NCBI RefSeq assembly: GCF_005402965.1
Contig: NZ_BJCF01000026.1
Location: 1-60,742 of the forward strand
From: Dolichospermum planctonicum
Lineage (GTDB): Bacteria; Cyanobacteriota; Cyanobacteriia; Cyanobacteriales; Nostocaceae
Direction of reading: 5' to 3'
Length of the DNA stretch: 60,742 bases
Position numbers and translations under genes: made by a program. The notes below the pieces were generated by a model that did no database searches, was not told where the DNA came from, and was given only the letters and a program-made list of their open reading frames with translations. Position 1 is the stretch's first letter; each line of letters opens with the position of its first letter. Shown here one piece after another: positions 26,441 through 35,526 of the stretch.

Positions 26441-27649
26441 ATGGATACAAAAGCTTTTAAACGCAACCTGCAACATTCAGCCAATTACAATCGTAAGGGC
26501 TTTGGTCATCAAGAGGAAGTTGCTACCCAGTTACAATCGGAATATCAGAGTAACTTGATTCAGGAAATCCGGGATTCTCACTACACGCTCAAGCGCGGTG
26601 ATGTGACGATTCAATTAGCACAAGCATTTGGTTTTTGTTGGGGTGTGGAACGTGCTGTAGCAATGGCTTATGAAACCCGCCAGCATTTCCCCGCAGAAAG
26701 GATTTGGATTACCAACGAAATTATTCACAATCCATCAGTTAACAAACGGATGCAGGAAATGCGGGTAGAATTTATTCCCGTCATTGACAAAGTCAAAGAT
26801 TTTTCTGTTGTTGGTAGCGGTGATGTGGTGATTTTACCAGCTTTCGGTGCAAGTGTTCAAGAAATGCAAATTCTGAATGATAAAGGTTGTCAAATTGTTG
26901 ATACTACTTGTCCTTGGGTATCTAAAGTTTGGAACACTGTAGAAAAGCACAAAAAAGGTGATTACACATCAATTATTCACGGAAAATACAAACATGAAGA
27001 AACCGTTGCTACTAGTTCCTTTGCTGGGAAATATTTGATTGTTTTGAATTTAAAAGAAGCAGAATATGTAATTAACTATATTCTCAATGGTGGCGATCGT
27101 CAAGAATTTTTAACTAAGTTTGCTAAAGCTTGTTCTGCCGGATTTGATCCTGATCAAGATTTACAACGGGTAGGAATTGCTAACCAAACAACCATGCTCA
27201 AAGATGAAACCGAAAAGATCGGTAAAATGCTAGAGCGAACGATGATGCAGAAATATGGACCGGCAGAGTTAAATCAGCATTTTCAAAATTTTAATACTAT
27301 CTGTGATGCCACTCAAGAACGTCAAGATGCGATGTTGGAACTGGTGAAAGAAAATCTGGATTTAATGATAGTAATTGGTGGATTTAATTCATCAAATACT
27401 ACCCAATTACAACAGATTGCTTTTGATCGGAATATTCCTTCTTATCACATTGATAGTGTTGAATGTATTCAATCAATTAACAAGATTGAACATCGAGAAT
27501 TAACGGGAGATTTGGTAATTACAGAAAACTGGCTACCAGCAGGGGAAATTAAAGTTGGTATTACCTCTGGTGCTTCTACACCAGATAAGGTGGTTGAAGA
27601 TGTAATTGAGAAAATTTTTGCACTGAAAACGACAGCAGCTTTAGTTTAA
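26441..27649 (+). CDS. ispH: 4-hydroxy-3-methylbut-2-enyl diphosphate reductase
   Basis: A 402-residue IspH, the 4Fe-4S enzyme that makes IPP and DMAPP in the last step of the MEP pathway. The start is placed at [13 protein letters not shown], the usual cyanobacterial IspH start; the frame extends 36 codons upstream to 26333 with unrelated sequence. Cluster cysteines are in [21 protein letters not shown] and [12 protein letters not shown]. The EIIHNPSVN and [13 protein letters not shown] motifs are present. The extra 100 or so residues compared with enterobacterial IspH are normal for cyanobacteria and plants. It follows amt but is separated by about 200 bp with repeats, so it is probably independent. 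Confidence 0.96.
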   Translation: MDTKAFKRNLQHSANYNRKGFGHQEEVATQLQSEYQSNLIQEIRDSHYTLKRGDVTIQLAQAFGFCWGVERAVAMAYETRQHFPAERIWITNEIIHNPSVNKRMQEMRVEFIPVIDKVKDFSVVGSGDVVILPAFGASVQEMQILNDKGCQIVDTTCPWVSKVWNTVEKHKKGDYTSIIHGKYKHEETVATSSFAGKYLIVLNLKEAEYVINYILNGGDRQEFLTKFAKACSAGFDPDQDLQRVGIANQTTMLKDETEKIGKMLERTMMQKYGPAELNQHFQNFNTICDATQERQDAMLELVKENLDLMIVIGGFNSSNTTQLQQIAFDRNIPSYHIDSVECIQSINKIEHRELTGDLVITENWLPAGEIKVGITSGASTPDKVVEDVIEKIFALKTTAALV

Positions 27650-27699
27650 GTCTTGGTGGTAATACTAACCTGCTATATAAAATCTAGACAAAGCTAGAC

Positions 27700-28030
27700 T
27701 TTATTTTCTACTTCAATGGGAGCATGGGAGCGGTTATCCCTCAGTAGACTTTCACGCCAAAGCCTGACGCGATAAATTAATTGCGGGATTTAGATCCCTA
27801 TCCATCTCAAAACCGCAGTTCTCACAATGAAAAGTTCTTTCCGATCAAGAAAGAACTTCTTTTTTGTGTCCGCAGTGAGAACAAGTTTTACTTGATGGAT
27901 TAATATTTCTTGGGTTTTATTTAACTTGAGTTTTGTCTTGATGGATAAAAGCATTGGCCGATTTCAACACTGTATTTGATCATTTAATTCTGACACATTT
28001 TGCCTAGTTTTTTAGCTAACTCATGAGAGT
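27700..28030 (-). pseudogene. tnpB: Decayed tnpB, C-terminal part
   Basis: Minus-strand translation gives SSKTCSHCGHKKEVLS, then a stop, then SERTFHCENCGFEMDRDLN, continuing PAINLS. This is the TnpB zinc ribbon with CxxC pairs and the final catalytic Asp region. Stops and missing codons interrupt it, and the N-terminal half is absent. It is a relic of a second IS200/IS605-type element, not the continuation of the fragment at the window start. Confidence 0.85.
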
Positions 28031-28705
28031 TATACATCAAGTAATGGGAGGCTTTGTCTATATTTGTATGGGTTTATCCATTAAATAAATTGTCAACTTA
28101 GGACAAGCTCTAGTATAAAAAAGAGGTTAGTATGGTAAATCATCATGGGCTAAAGTTTGTGCCATCACAATTGGTAATTGTTTACATCCCCCATTAGTAT
28201 GATTACTGCCAGCTAATTTTATGAAAAACATACTCCTGATGACAGATGACTACTGATATTATTCCGTAGTTAAATTTTAAATACAGAGAATTTACTGAAA
28301 TCAGGTAAAAAACTCACAGTTTACTTATTTATCAAATCTCACGAACCAAAAATACTCAAAAATACTCAAAAAGATTAATTGACAATATTGCCTTTTTATG
28401 CTTATAAGTTCAAATCTCAGGGTAGCTCGATTGGAAAGCAATAAAAAAAACAATTATTTGTTTCATGCAACTAAATGGAAAGTATTTATTTTTTGTTGTT
28501 AAAATCAAGTTTATTCAAACTTAAATGTCAAGCCGCCAAAAACTAATTACTAATTGAGATTATAGCAATTATTAAGATTGTATGAACTCTTTACTCTAAT
28601 TTTGTATTAATTATTGCTGACATTATATCTAGATTTGTAAGTGATTTATTCCAGAGTTTAGTAATAGTTAAACACCCGAAAATTTAGTGATTGGAATAAT
28701 TAATT
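28031..28705. other. Intergenic stretch before the AraC-type regulator
   Basis: About 680 AT-rich bases without a supported gene. Around 28140-28225 a short minus-strand frame reads KLAGSNHTNGGCKQLPIVMA and is interrupted; it may be a gene remnant but no family is recognised. The promoter of the downstream regulator should lie in the last 100-150 bases. Confidence 0.4.
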
Positions 28706-29605
28706 ATGTACGAAGAATCAAAAAAAATTATCGTCATTGATAATGATGTTTTTAGTCGCAATTTTATATTAGACTGTCTTCAATCTGAGGGTTATGATAC
28801 CATAAGTGCAGAAAATGGGATGATGGGACTAGAGTTAATAAAACAATATTTACCTGACTTGGTAATTTGTGATGTGGTCATGCCAGATATGGATGGTTAT
28901 ACTGTATTAAGTAACCTGCGGGAAGATTCATTGACAGCAATTATTCCTTTCATTTTTTTGACTGCTATTAATACAAAGGAGTCTTTACGAAAAGCCATGG
29001 AATTGGGAGCAGATGATTATTTAACTAAACCTGTAACAAGGAATGAGTTACTGCGGGCTATTGCTGTTAGATTACAAAAACAAGCTCTTTTTAGATATTG
29101 GTATGCTACAAATTCCCATCAATTAGCACCAGCGCAATTCTTGACTACATCAGTAAATTGTCAGTCAATTTTTCCAATTATTCCCCGTCTGAAAAATGTT
29201 TTTGATTATATTGAAGCTAATTACCAAGAAGGAATTACTTCCTCTGATGTTGCAGAAGCTGTGGGCTATTCTTCTGCATATTTAACTAATCAAGTTGCGA
29301 AACAAACAGGAAAAGCAATAACTGCTTGGATTATCGAACGACGAATGGTAGCAGCACGGGCTTTATTAAAAAATACGCATCAGACAATTGAAGAAATTGC
29401 TGCTAAATTAGGTTATCAAAATACTTCTCATTTCTCCCGACAGTTTAGCCAACATCATGGTTTATCTCCCGCCCATTGGCGGAAAAAACATCAGTTAACT
29501 TCAACTTCAAAAAATACCAAGTTGCAATTTATCAAAAATGAAAATAATTCACCATTAGCTAAACCTGTACCTGTAGTTAGTGGGAGAGGGACAAGTTTTA
29601 AATAA
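28706..29605 (+). CDS. Response regulator, REC + AraC-type DNA-binding
   Basis: A 299-residue regulator. Residues 8-122 form a receiver domain with an acidic pocket (IVIDND), phospho-acceptor Asp in VICDVVMPDMDG, Thr in FLTAIN and Lys in DDYLTKPVT. Residues about 165-265 are an AraC/XylS pair of helix-turn-helix motifs: GITSSDVAEAVGYSSAYLTN and TIEEIAAKLGYQNTSHFSRQ. The last 35 residues are a basic tail. It probably activates or represses genes after phosphorylation by a separate kinase; no kinase adjoins it. The AraC output is an uncommon choice for a cyanobacterial receiver protein compared with OmpR or NarL types. Confidence 0.92.
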   Translation: MYEESKKIIVIDNDVFSRNFILDCLQSEGYDTISAENGMMGLELIKQYLPDLVICDVVMPDMDGYTVLSNLREDSLTAIIPFIFLTAINTKESLRKAMELGADDYLTKPVTRNELLRAIAVRLQKQALFRYWYATNSHQLAPAQFLTTSVNCQSIFPIIPRLKNVFDYIEANYQEGITSSDVAEAVGYSSAYLTNQVAKQTGKAITAWIIERRMVAARALLKNTHQTIEEIAAKLGYQNTSHFSRQFSQHHGLSPAHWRKKHQLTSTSKNTKLQFIKNENNSPLAKPVPVVSGRGTSFK

Positions 29606-29613
29606 AATTAAAA

Positions 29614-29937
29614 TTAACTACTTTTAGGATTAGTTAATTGCTGAATAATCAGTTGAATTGCTAAGGCTAATAAGCCCAAAGCAACTAATCCAAATATTCC
29701 CATTCCCAAGGCGACTACACCTACTACCAAGGTACGCACAGCCGAACCAATGTTAATTACCATTTGGTTATCGGAATGGATGGGTTTACGGGCAAAAGTA
29801 GTGGCGATTGATATCATCAGAGAATAAGCCGCAAATGCAAATCCTCCTGACATAATTGCCCCGGTTAGACAGCGTAAAGGGGTGGGTGGTACTTGAGTGG
29901 AAATATCTGCTGATGGTGTTTCTTTTGGTTCATTCAT
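29614..29937 (-). CDS. DUF3082 membrane protein
   Basis: A 107-residue protein with a polar N-terminus (PSADISTQVPPTPLRCLTGA), two membrane helices (about residues 27-48 and 66-95) and a short Asn/Pro/Lys tail. The PLRCLTGAIMSGGFAFAAY and the MGIFGLVALGLLALA blocks match the DUF3082 family, found in cyanobacteria and plastids, of unknown role. It converges on the AraC-type regulator with only eight bases between stops. It lies downstream of ispE with a 140-bp gap. Confidence 0.78.
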   Translation of the reverse strand: MNEPKETPSADISTQVPPTPLRCLTGAIMSGGFAFAAYSLMISIATTFARKPIHSDNQMVINIGSAVRTLVVGVVALGMGIFGLVALGLLALAIQLIIQQLTNPKSS

Positions 29938-30077
29938 AACAATTTAAAATCGAAGCTGAATAGGTTTTAAGCTGTGAGACGACTGGAAGCCGCTACTAAA
30001 CTGTACTGCATTGAATTTGTATAATTATAGCGGGCAAGATACCCGCACCACAAGATTTAGCCATATTAATGATCCAA

Positions 30078-31022
30078 TTAACCTATTTTAATTCCATGTT
30101 TAATTGTCCGCGTTACAAACAATTCTAAATCTTGATCAGGAATAGCTTCACGTATTCGCTGCTTGACTATTTCTCCTTGATTTTGAGATTCGACAATAGC
30201 AAACACTGAAGGGCCAGAACCGGACATCATTGTCCCTAAAACTTCTTTTTGATTGGCGAATAATTCTCGTAATTGCAATACTTGGGGGTAAGCTGGTAGT
30301 ACAACTTTCTCTAAATCATTATGTATTTTTTGGGCAATCTCTTCTGTATTTCGATGTAAAATGGCCTTGACCATGGCTTCTGAATGAAATGCACTAGCAC
30401 GAGTCGCAAAAGTATCTGCATCTTGCACATAGTTAATGCCAAATTGTTGCCGATAGGTTTTATATGCCCAAGGTGTGGAAACTTCTAAACTGCGATATTT
30501 TGCTAATACTATATGTAGATTATCTAAACTTTGCAGGGGTGAAAGTTTTTCACCTCTACCAGTGGCAATAGCTGTTCCTCCACCAATACAAAATGGTACA
30601 TCTGAACCGAGATTCGCGCCTAATTCTTCTAATTCTGATTGGGTTAATCCCAAATCCCAAAGTAAATCTATTCCCACTAATACGGCTGCGGCATTGGTAG
30701 AACCTCCAGCTAAACCAGCAGCAACCGGAATCTTTTTTTTGATGGTAATATCAACACCGCCAAAATTACTAAAAGCCTGGGGAAATTCCTTGGCCATTAA
30801 TTCCGCTGCTTTGTAAACTAGATTGGTTTGATCTGTGGGTACTTGGGGGTGATTACAGTAGATACGAATATTTTCAGTGCTGGCAGTCTGGATATCAATT
30901 TGGTCGGATAAATCTATGCTTTGGAGTATCATTGCTAATTCATGATATCCGTCAGTACGACTGCCGATAATTTCCAAATACAGGTTGATTTTGGCCGGTG
31001 CAATTAAACTATAAGAACGCAT
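30078..31022 (-). CDS. ispE: 4-diphosphocytidyl-2-C-methyl-D-erythritol kinase
   Basis: A 314-residue GHMP-family kinase of the MEP isoprenoid pathway. It phosphorylates CDP-methylerythritol at position 2. Visible: APAKINLYLEIIGSRTDGYHEL (given in part) with the catalytic Lys/Asp neighbourhood, KKIPVAAGLAGGSTNAAAVL (the ATP-binding glycine loop), LGSDVPFCIGGGTAIATGRG, and MMSGSGPSVFAIV. It lies 127 bp downstream of rsmA, the usual cyanobacterial neighbour, so the two probably form an operon. With ispH it gives this window two MEP genes. Confidence 0.96.
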   Translation of the reverse strand: MRSYSLIAPAKINLYLEIIGSRTDGYHELAMILQSIDLSDQIDIQTASTENIRIYCNHPQVPTDQTNLVYKAAELMAKEFPQAFSNFGGVDITIKKKIPVAAGLAGGSTNAAAVLVGIDLLWDLGLTQSELEELGANLGSDVPFCIGGGTAIATGRGEKLSPLQSLDNLHIVLAKYRSLEVSTPWAYKTYRQQFGINYVQDADTFATRASAFHSEAMVKAILHRNTEEIAQKIHNDLEKVVLPAYPQVLQLRELFANQKEVLGTMMSGSGPSVFAIVESQNQGEIVKQRIREAIPDQDLELFVTRTIKHGIKIG

Positions 31023-31149
31023 AATGTTTATTGATGTCTATTTGAACATTCATCATATTTGTGAGGGCTGGTAATGGGTAATTGGTAATGGATAATTGGT
31101 AATTGGGAAAATTCCAGAGTTAAGACCAGTATTTTGATGATCTCTCCGG

Positions 31150-31965
31150 CTATTGATTCCCTATGGTATTTACCAGTGATACCCATTGTATAACGCTGAG
31201 GTCTTCAGCGCGAACTTGGGGATTTATTTCTAATTCTTCCAGAAATTGTGTCAAGCGATCGCGGTCAATGACTGATTGTAAATTATTTCTTAACATTTTC
31301 CGTTTTGATCCAAATCCCAATTTAACTAAATTTTCTAATTTTTGGGGGTCATGGGCTGGAATTGCTATTTTTTTAGGAGTCAAGCGCACTACAGCCGAAT
31401 CTACCTTTGGTGGTGGTACAAATGCAGCAGCGGGAACTGTACAAATTAACTCACAATCTGCCAAATATTGCACCCGTACGGACAAGGCGCCAAAAGTTCG
31501 AGAACCCGGTTTAGCATATAATCTTTCTGCTACTTCTTTTTGCACTAATAAAACAATAGAATCAAAAGGTTTTGGGTTAGGATGAGAAATAGTGCCAAGT
31601 AACTTTTCAATAATTGGACCAGTGATATTATAGGGAATATTCGCAACAACTTTATTCTGGTTTTGGAAATTAGCAAATGCTGTTAATTGCGACGGTAAAT
31701 CAAGAGTCAGAAAATCACCTTGTAAGAGTAAGAAATTTTCTTTTTCACCTATTTGTTTGACAAGTAATTTACACAAATCCCGATCAATTTCTACCGCGAG
31801 TAAAGATCTCACCAGTGGTAATAAACGACGGGTTAAAATTCCTGTACCAGGTCCAATTTCCAGAATTTTATCACTTTCTTGACAATTAGCGGCTTGGACA
31901 ATTGCGTTAAGTGCTTTATCACTTTTTAACCAATGTTGAGCAAACTGTTTACGGGGTTGAATCAT
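31150..31965 (-). CDS. rsmA: 16S rRNA (adenine1518-N6/adenine1519-N6) dimethyltransferase
   Basis: A 271-residue RsmA/KsgA. It dimethylates two adjacent adenines in the 3' hairpin of 16S rRNA during late small-subunit assembly. Family marks: PRKQFAQHWLKSDKALNAIV, ILEIGPGTGILTRRLL (SAM binding), AVEIDRDLC, VVANIPYNITGPII (the NIPY catalytic motif), and FVPPPKVDSAVVRLTP. Length is normal. It is the first gene of an rsmA-ispE unit. A GGGAACA heptamer array lies just before its start. Confidence 0.97.
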   Translation of the reverse strand: MIQPRKQFAQHWLKSDKALNAIVQAANCQESDKILEIGPGTGILTRRLLPLVRSLLAVEIDRDLCKLLVKQIGEKENFLLLQGDFLTLDLPSQLTAFANFQNQNKVVANIPYNITGPIIEKLLGTISHPNPKPFDSIVLLVQKEVAERLYAKPGSRTFGALSVRVQYLADCELICTVPAAAFVPPPKVDSAVVRLTPKKIAIPAHDPQKLENLVKLGFGSKRKMLRNNLQSVIDRDRLTQFLEELEINPQVRAEDLSVIQWVSLVNTIGNQ

Positions 31966-31975
31966 GTTGTTAAAA

Positions 31976-32017
31976 GGGAACAGGGAACAGGGAACAGGGA
32001 ACAGGGAACAGGGAACA
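31976..32017. repeat. Heptanucleotide repeat (GGGAACA x6)
   Basis: Six exact 7-bp units, the complement of the TTCCCTG family at 4101-4149, starting eleven bases upstream of the rsmA start codon and so probably inside its leader. A GGCTACGCCACCCAAGC dispersed element follows near 32059. Confidence 0.9.
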
Positions 32018-32124
32018 CAGGAAGAAAGACAGAATTGATACCTACTGAGTCTTGTATGGCTACGCCACCCAAGCTATCAAAAATCAAATAGGAGTCCTAT
32101 ACTGTAATACTGTTAAAATATTCT

Positions 32125-33246
32125 CTAATAATCAATCATTTTTAATTTACCATCTTTAACTAATTTAAACTTTGTTCCTCGCCATTCAATAGTATTACCA
32201 AAAAAGCCACAACACCAAATTATAAACCTCACTATATCCGCAAAGGGAATTAACCAGAAAAACTTTTTAGTTACTGGGTCATTTAGGACTTTTACTCCTA
32301 CCACCCAAGCCATAATTAATCGCATTACCAAAGTTATGGCTAAAACCAACCAAGAGAAAATAGCAGCACTACTTGTTACCAACAATAGTAAACTGGAAAT
32401 TGTCCCAAAAGTAAATACTAATCCCCGATAACCCCAAGGACGAGAAACGCGAATACAACGGGCCCAGCGAATTTGACGATTAATAGAACCTAATAAACTA
32501 CTATGTCCTAGTGCGTGTTCTACGATATAGTGAGATAATGCAATTTTATCACCTGCTTGGGTTGGTAAATAACCGAGTTGATAATCATCTGCTAAATAAT
32601 CGGCCACTGCTGCAAAACCGCCAATTTTTGCTAATGTTGTTTTACGGATAACAATGGTTGATCCCAAAGCAAATTTTATCCCCTCTAATTGTTTGCTGAC
32701 TAAAATACTGGGTTGAAAATCTGTAGCTGTACAAATAGCTTCTAAAATGGTAGCTATTCCCTGGGCTGTGGAACGATATAAACAGGTAACAACACCAATT
32801 TTTTCATCTTGTAATGGTTGAATGACTGTTTTTAAATATTCCGAACAGACACGAATATCACTATCAGCAATTAATAAAATATCATATTTAGCAATGGTGA
32901 CAGCATTAGCTAAATTACTAATTTTCAAATTTGCGCCCAGAACATAATCATTTATGACTAAAGTAATATCTATTTCTGGAAATTGTTGTTTGAGTTTGTC
33001 AACTAATTCTATACTAGGATCTGTAGAACTGCGAACACAAAAAATAATTTGATATTGGGGGTAATCTTGTTGACAAAATGAGGCTAAGTTAGTGTAAGTC
33101 CCTTGATCAACACCACAAAGGGGTTTGAGAATGGTGACAGGGGGATGAAATTCCGGGTTTATGGGGGGAGATTTACGCAAAAAAGCGATCGCTGTATAAA
33201 CCCCATAGATGTAAAATAAAATAGCAGATAAACAGAAGATCAACAT
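32125..33246 (-). CDS. hpnI: HpnI-type glycosyltransferase (hopanoid side chain)
   Basis: A 373-residue family 2-type glycosyltransferase like ceramide glucosyltransferase and the hopanoid enzyme HpnI. The N-terminal membrane helix (residues 1-20) is followed by PPVTILKPLCGVDQGTYTNL, CQQDYPQYQIIFCV, LIADSDIRV (the DxD-type motif), the LADDYQLGY motif and NRQIRWARC (QxxRW). Two to three C-terminal helices follow. HpnI adds an N-acetylglucosamine-type sugar to bacteriohopanetetrol. Assignment rests on this fold plus hpnK and hpnJ nearby (36.7-39.1 kb). It is divergent from the ABC exporter gene with only 37 bp between starts. Confidence 0.82.
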   Translation of the reverse strand: MLIFCLSAILFYIYGVYTAIAFLRKSPPINPEFHPPVTILKPLCGVDQGTYTNLASFCQQDYPQYQIIFCVRSSTDPSIELVDKLKQQFPEIDITLVINDYVLGANLKISNLANAVTIAKYDILLIADSDIRVCSEYLKTVIQPLQDEKIGVVTCLYRSTAQGIATILEAICTATDFQPSILVSKQLEGIKFALGSTIVIRKTTLAKIGGFAAVADYLADDYQLGYLPTQAGDKIALSHYIVEHALGHSSLLGSINRQIRWARCIRVSRPWGYRGLVFTFGTISSLLLLVTSSAAIFSWLVLAITLVMRLIMAWVVGVKVLNDPVTKKFFWLIPFADIVRFIIWCCGFFGNTIEWRGTKFKLVKDGKLKMIDY

Positions 33247-33283
33247 AAGCAGGGGAAATTGTTTTCCTAATGACTAATAACCA

Positions 33284-34912
33284 ATGAATCTAATTTACTT
33301 TCTTTTACGTTCTGCTTGGAAAATGGTAGCAATAGCCATTATTACAGGTTTTTTGAGTGGTGGTAGTAGTGCGGGATTAATTGCTTTAATTAGTAGTGCT
33401 GCGAGTCAAAGCAATACTTCACCCCTGACAACTATAGCCTGGGGTTTCGTTGCTTTAGTTCTCGTTGCTTTAATTACCGGCGTAATTTCCCAAATCATGT
33501 TAATTCGCTTATCTCAAAATGCTGTTTTGCAATTAAGAATGCGGTTAAGTCGGCAAATATTAGCATCGGAATTAAGTCATTTAGAACAACTAGGAAATCC
33601 GCGCTTATTAGCAACTTTAACAGAAGATGTTCAAGCGGTAGCCAATGCTGTCTATGTGATTCCCTTTTTATGTATTGATATGTCCATGGCTTTAGGATGT
33701 TTACTATATATAACTTGGCTATCTTGGTTAGTGTTTATCATGGTTTTGGTTTTAATGCTATTAGCTATTACTAGTTGTAAATGGTTATTAGATAGAGGAG
33801 AAAAATTATTAGCTTTAGCGCGGGAAGATCAAGACATTTTATTTAAAAATTTTAGCACGATTACGGCAGGAATCAAAGAACTCAAACTGCATTATCAACG
33901 GCGGCAATTTTTCTTAACTCATCGTCTAGAATCCACAGCTAGTAGATTTAGAAATCATAATGTACAAGGTTTAACTTTATTTGCCACAACTACCAGTTGG
34001 GGAAAATTAATATTTTTCTTTGCCATTGGTTTTGTCCTTTTCATTTTACCATATTTATTCGCCATTGATGCCGAAACTCTATCTGGTTACATTCTCACAT
34101 TTACTTATTTAATGTTACCTATGGATAATATTTCCAATAATTTACCATTAATTAGTAAGGCCAGCGTAGCGTTACAAAAAATTGAATCTTTAGGTTTATC
34201 TTTAGCTAGTCGGGCTGAAGTTGCCACTACACCTCCTAATTCTCTCACAAATTGGCACAGTTTACAACTCAAAAATGTTACTCATGCTTACTACACAGAT
34301 CAAGAAGATAATAGCTTTATTCTTGGTCCAATTAATCTTACTCTTTATCCCCAGGAGTTAGTTTTTATTGTTGGTGGAAATGGTAGCGGTAAATCATCTT
34401 TAGCTAAACTAATTACTGGGTTATATATTCCTGACAATGGGGAAATTATCTTAGATCAAAATCCGATTACCGAAGCCAACCGCGAATGGTATCGCCAACA
34501 TTTTTCTGTAGTATTTTCGGATTTTTACTTATTTGAAGAACTGCTAGGATTAGCAAATCATAACTTAGATATTCAAGCCCAAAAATATTTACAGAAATTG
34601 CAACTGGATCATAAAGTCAAAATCGAAAATGGGCAACTTTCCACCACAGCCCTTTCCCAAGGACAACGAAAACGCCTCGCATTATTAACAGCATATTTAG
34701 AAAATCGCCCAATTTATCTATTTGATGAATGGGCTGCTGATCAAGATCCATTATTCAAAGATATATTCTATACTCAATTATTACCAGAATTAAAAGCACA
34801 GGGAAAAACAATTTTAGTCATTAGTCATGATGATCATTATTTTCATTTAGCTGATAGAATTATTAAATTAAACTATGGCAAAATTGAATTTGATAAACTC
34901 CCACAAACTTAG
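33284..34912 (+). CDS. ABC exporter, cyclic-peptide export type (SyrD/PvdE-like)
   Basis: A 542-residue fused membrane-ATPase protein. Six membrane helices occupy about residues 1-290. The ATPase follows with Walker A GGNGSGKSSLAKL, the signature LSQGQRKRLALL, Walker B IYLFDEWAADQDP and the switch His in ISHDDHY. The DEWAADQDP Walker B is characteristic of the cyclic peptide export family (SyrD, PvdE, YojI). Cargo is probably a peptide or peptide-like secondary metabolite, but no biosynthetic gene is adjacent. The head-to-head placement against hpnI may be fortuitous or may mean a hopanoid-related lipid cargo; this is not decided. Confidence 0.9.
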   Translation: MNLIYFLLRSAWKMVAIAIITGFLSGGSSAGLIALISSAASQSNTSPLTTIAWGFVALVLVALITGVISQIMLIRLSQNAVLQLRMRLSRQILASELSHLEQLGNPRLLATLTEDVQAVANAVYVIPFLCIDMSMALGCLLYITWLSWLVFIMVLVLMLLAITSCKWLLDRGEKLLALAREDQDILFKNFSTITAGIKELKLHYQRRQFFLTHRLESTASRFRNHNVQGLTLFATTTSWGKLIFFFAIGFVLFILPYLFAIDAETLSGYILTFTYLMLPMDNISNNLPLISKASVALQKIESLGLSLASRAEVATTPPNSLTNWHSLQLKNVTHAYYTDQEDNSFILGPINLTLYPQELVFIVGGNGSGKSSLAKLITGLYIPDNGEIILDQNPITEANREWYRQHFSVVFSDFYLFEELLGLANHNLDIQAQKYLQKLQLDHKVKIENGQLSTTALSQGQRKRLALLTAYLENRPIYLFDEWAADQDPLFKDIFYTQLLPELKAQGKTILVISHDDHYFHLADRIIKLNYGKIEFDKLPQT

Positions 34913-34956
34913 GAATCATAACCAAGAATACCTTAATGGTACAAGTGACCGTGAAA

Positions 34957-34990
34957 TCAATCTAAAATCTAAAATCTAAAATCTAAAATC
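34957..34990. repeat. Heptanucleotide repeat (AAAATCT)
   Basis: Four AAAATCT units with a partial one before, directly upstream of the DUF2237 start codon, separated from it by two bases. Another STRR-class array; it takes the place of a recognisable ribosome-binding sequence. Confidence 0.85.
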
Positions 34991-34992
34991 AA

Positions 34993-35376
34993 ATGACAGA
35001 ACCTAAAAACGTACTGGGAACAAAATTAGAAATTTGCTGTACTTCTCCCATGACTGGCTTTTACCGCGACGGATTTTGTACTACCGGTGGTCAAGATGTG
35101 GGAATGCACGTCGTTTGCGCTCAAGTGACAGAGGAATTTTTACAATATACTAAATCCCAGGGTAATGATTTGAGTACACCTGCACCTTATTTTAGCTTTC
35201 CTGGCTTAAAACCCGGTGATTGTTGGTGTTTATGCGCTGCCAGATGGCAAGAAGCCCTAGAAGCTGGTGTTGCACCGACCGTAGTTTTAGAAGCTACTCA
35301 TGCTAGGGCGTTAGAAGTTTGTAATTTAGCAGATTTGCAAAAACATCGAGTAATTCGTAATGAGAAAAATGGTTAA
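34993..35376 (+). CDS. DUF2237 family protein
   Basis: A 127-residue soluble protein matching DUF2237 along its whole length: VLGTKLEICCTSPMTGFYRD, CTTGGQDVGMHVVCAQVTEEF, YFSFPGLKPGDCWCLCAARW, APTVVLEATHARALEVCNL. Conserved cysteines (ICC, FCTT, VVCA, WCLCA) could bind a metal or a cluster. The family is widespread in bacteria and some eukaryotes without a known activity. It follows the ABC exporter with an 80-bp gap, but the heptamer array between them gives no evidence for cotranscription. Confidence 0.88.
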   Translation: MTEPKNVLGTKLEICCTSPMTGFYRDGFCTTGGQDVGMHVVCAQVTEEFLQYTKSQGNDLSTPAPYFSFPGLKPGDCWCLCAARWQEALEAGVAPTVVLEATHARALEVCNLADLQKHRVIRNEKNG

Positions 35377-35526
35377 TTAATAATTATTAGCAAATACAGC
35401 AGTTCCCGATATTATGAAGTACAGATATTAATAATAAAACTTTTGTGGTGCGGGCATCTTGCCCGCACAAGGTGTACCTCACTCAAGCTGAACTTGCTGT
35501 ATTTTAGCAAATCTGAAAATTATTTG

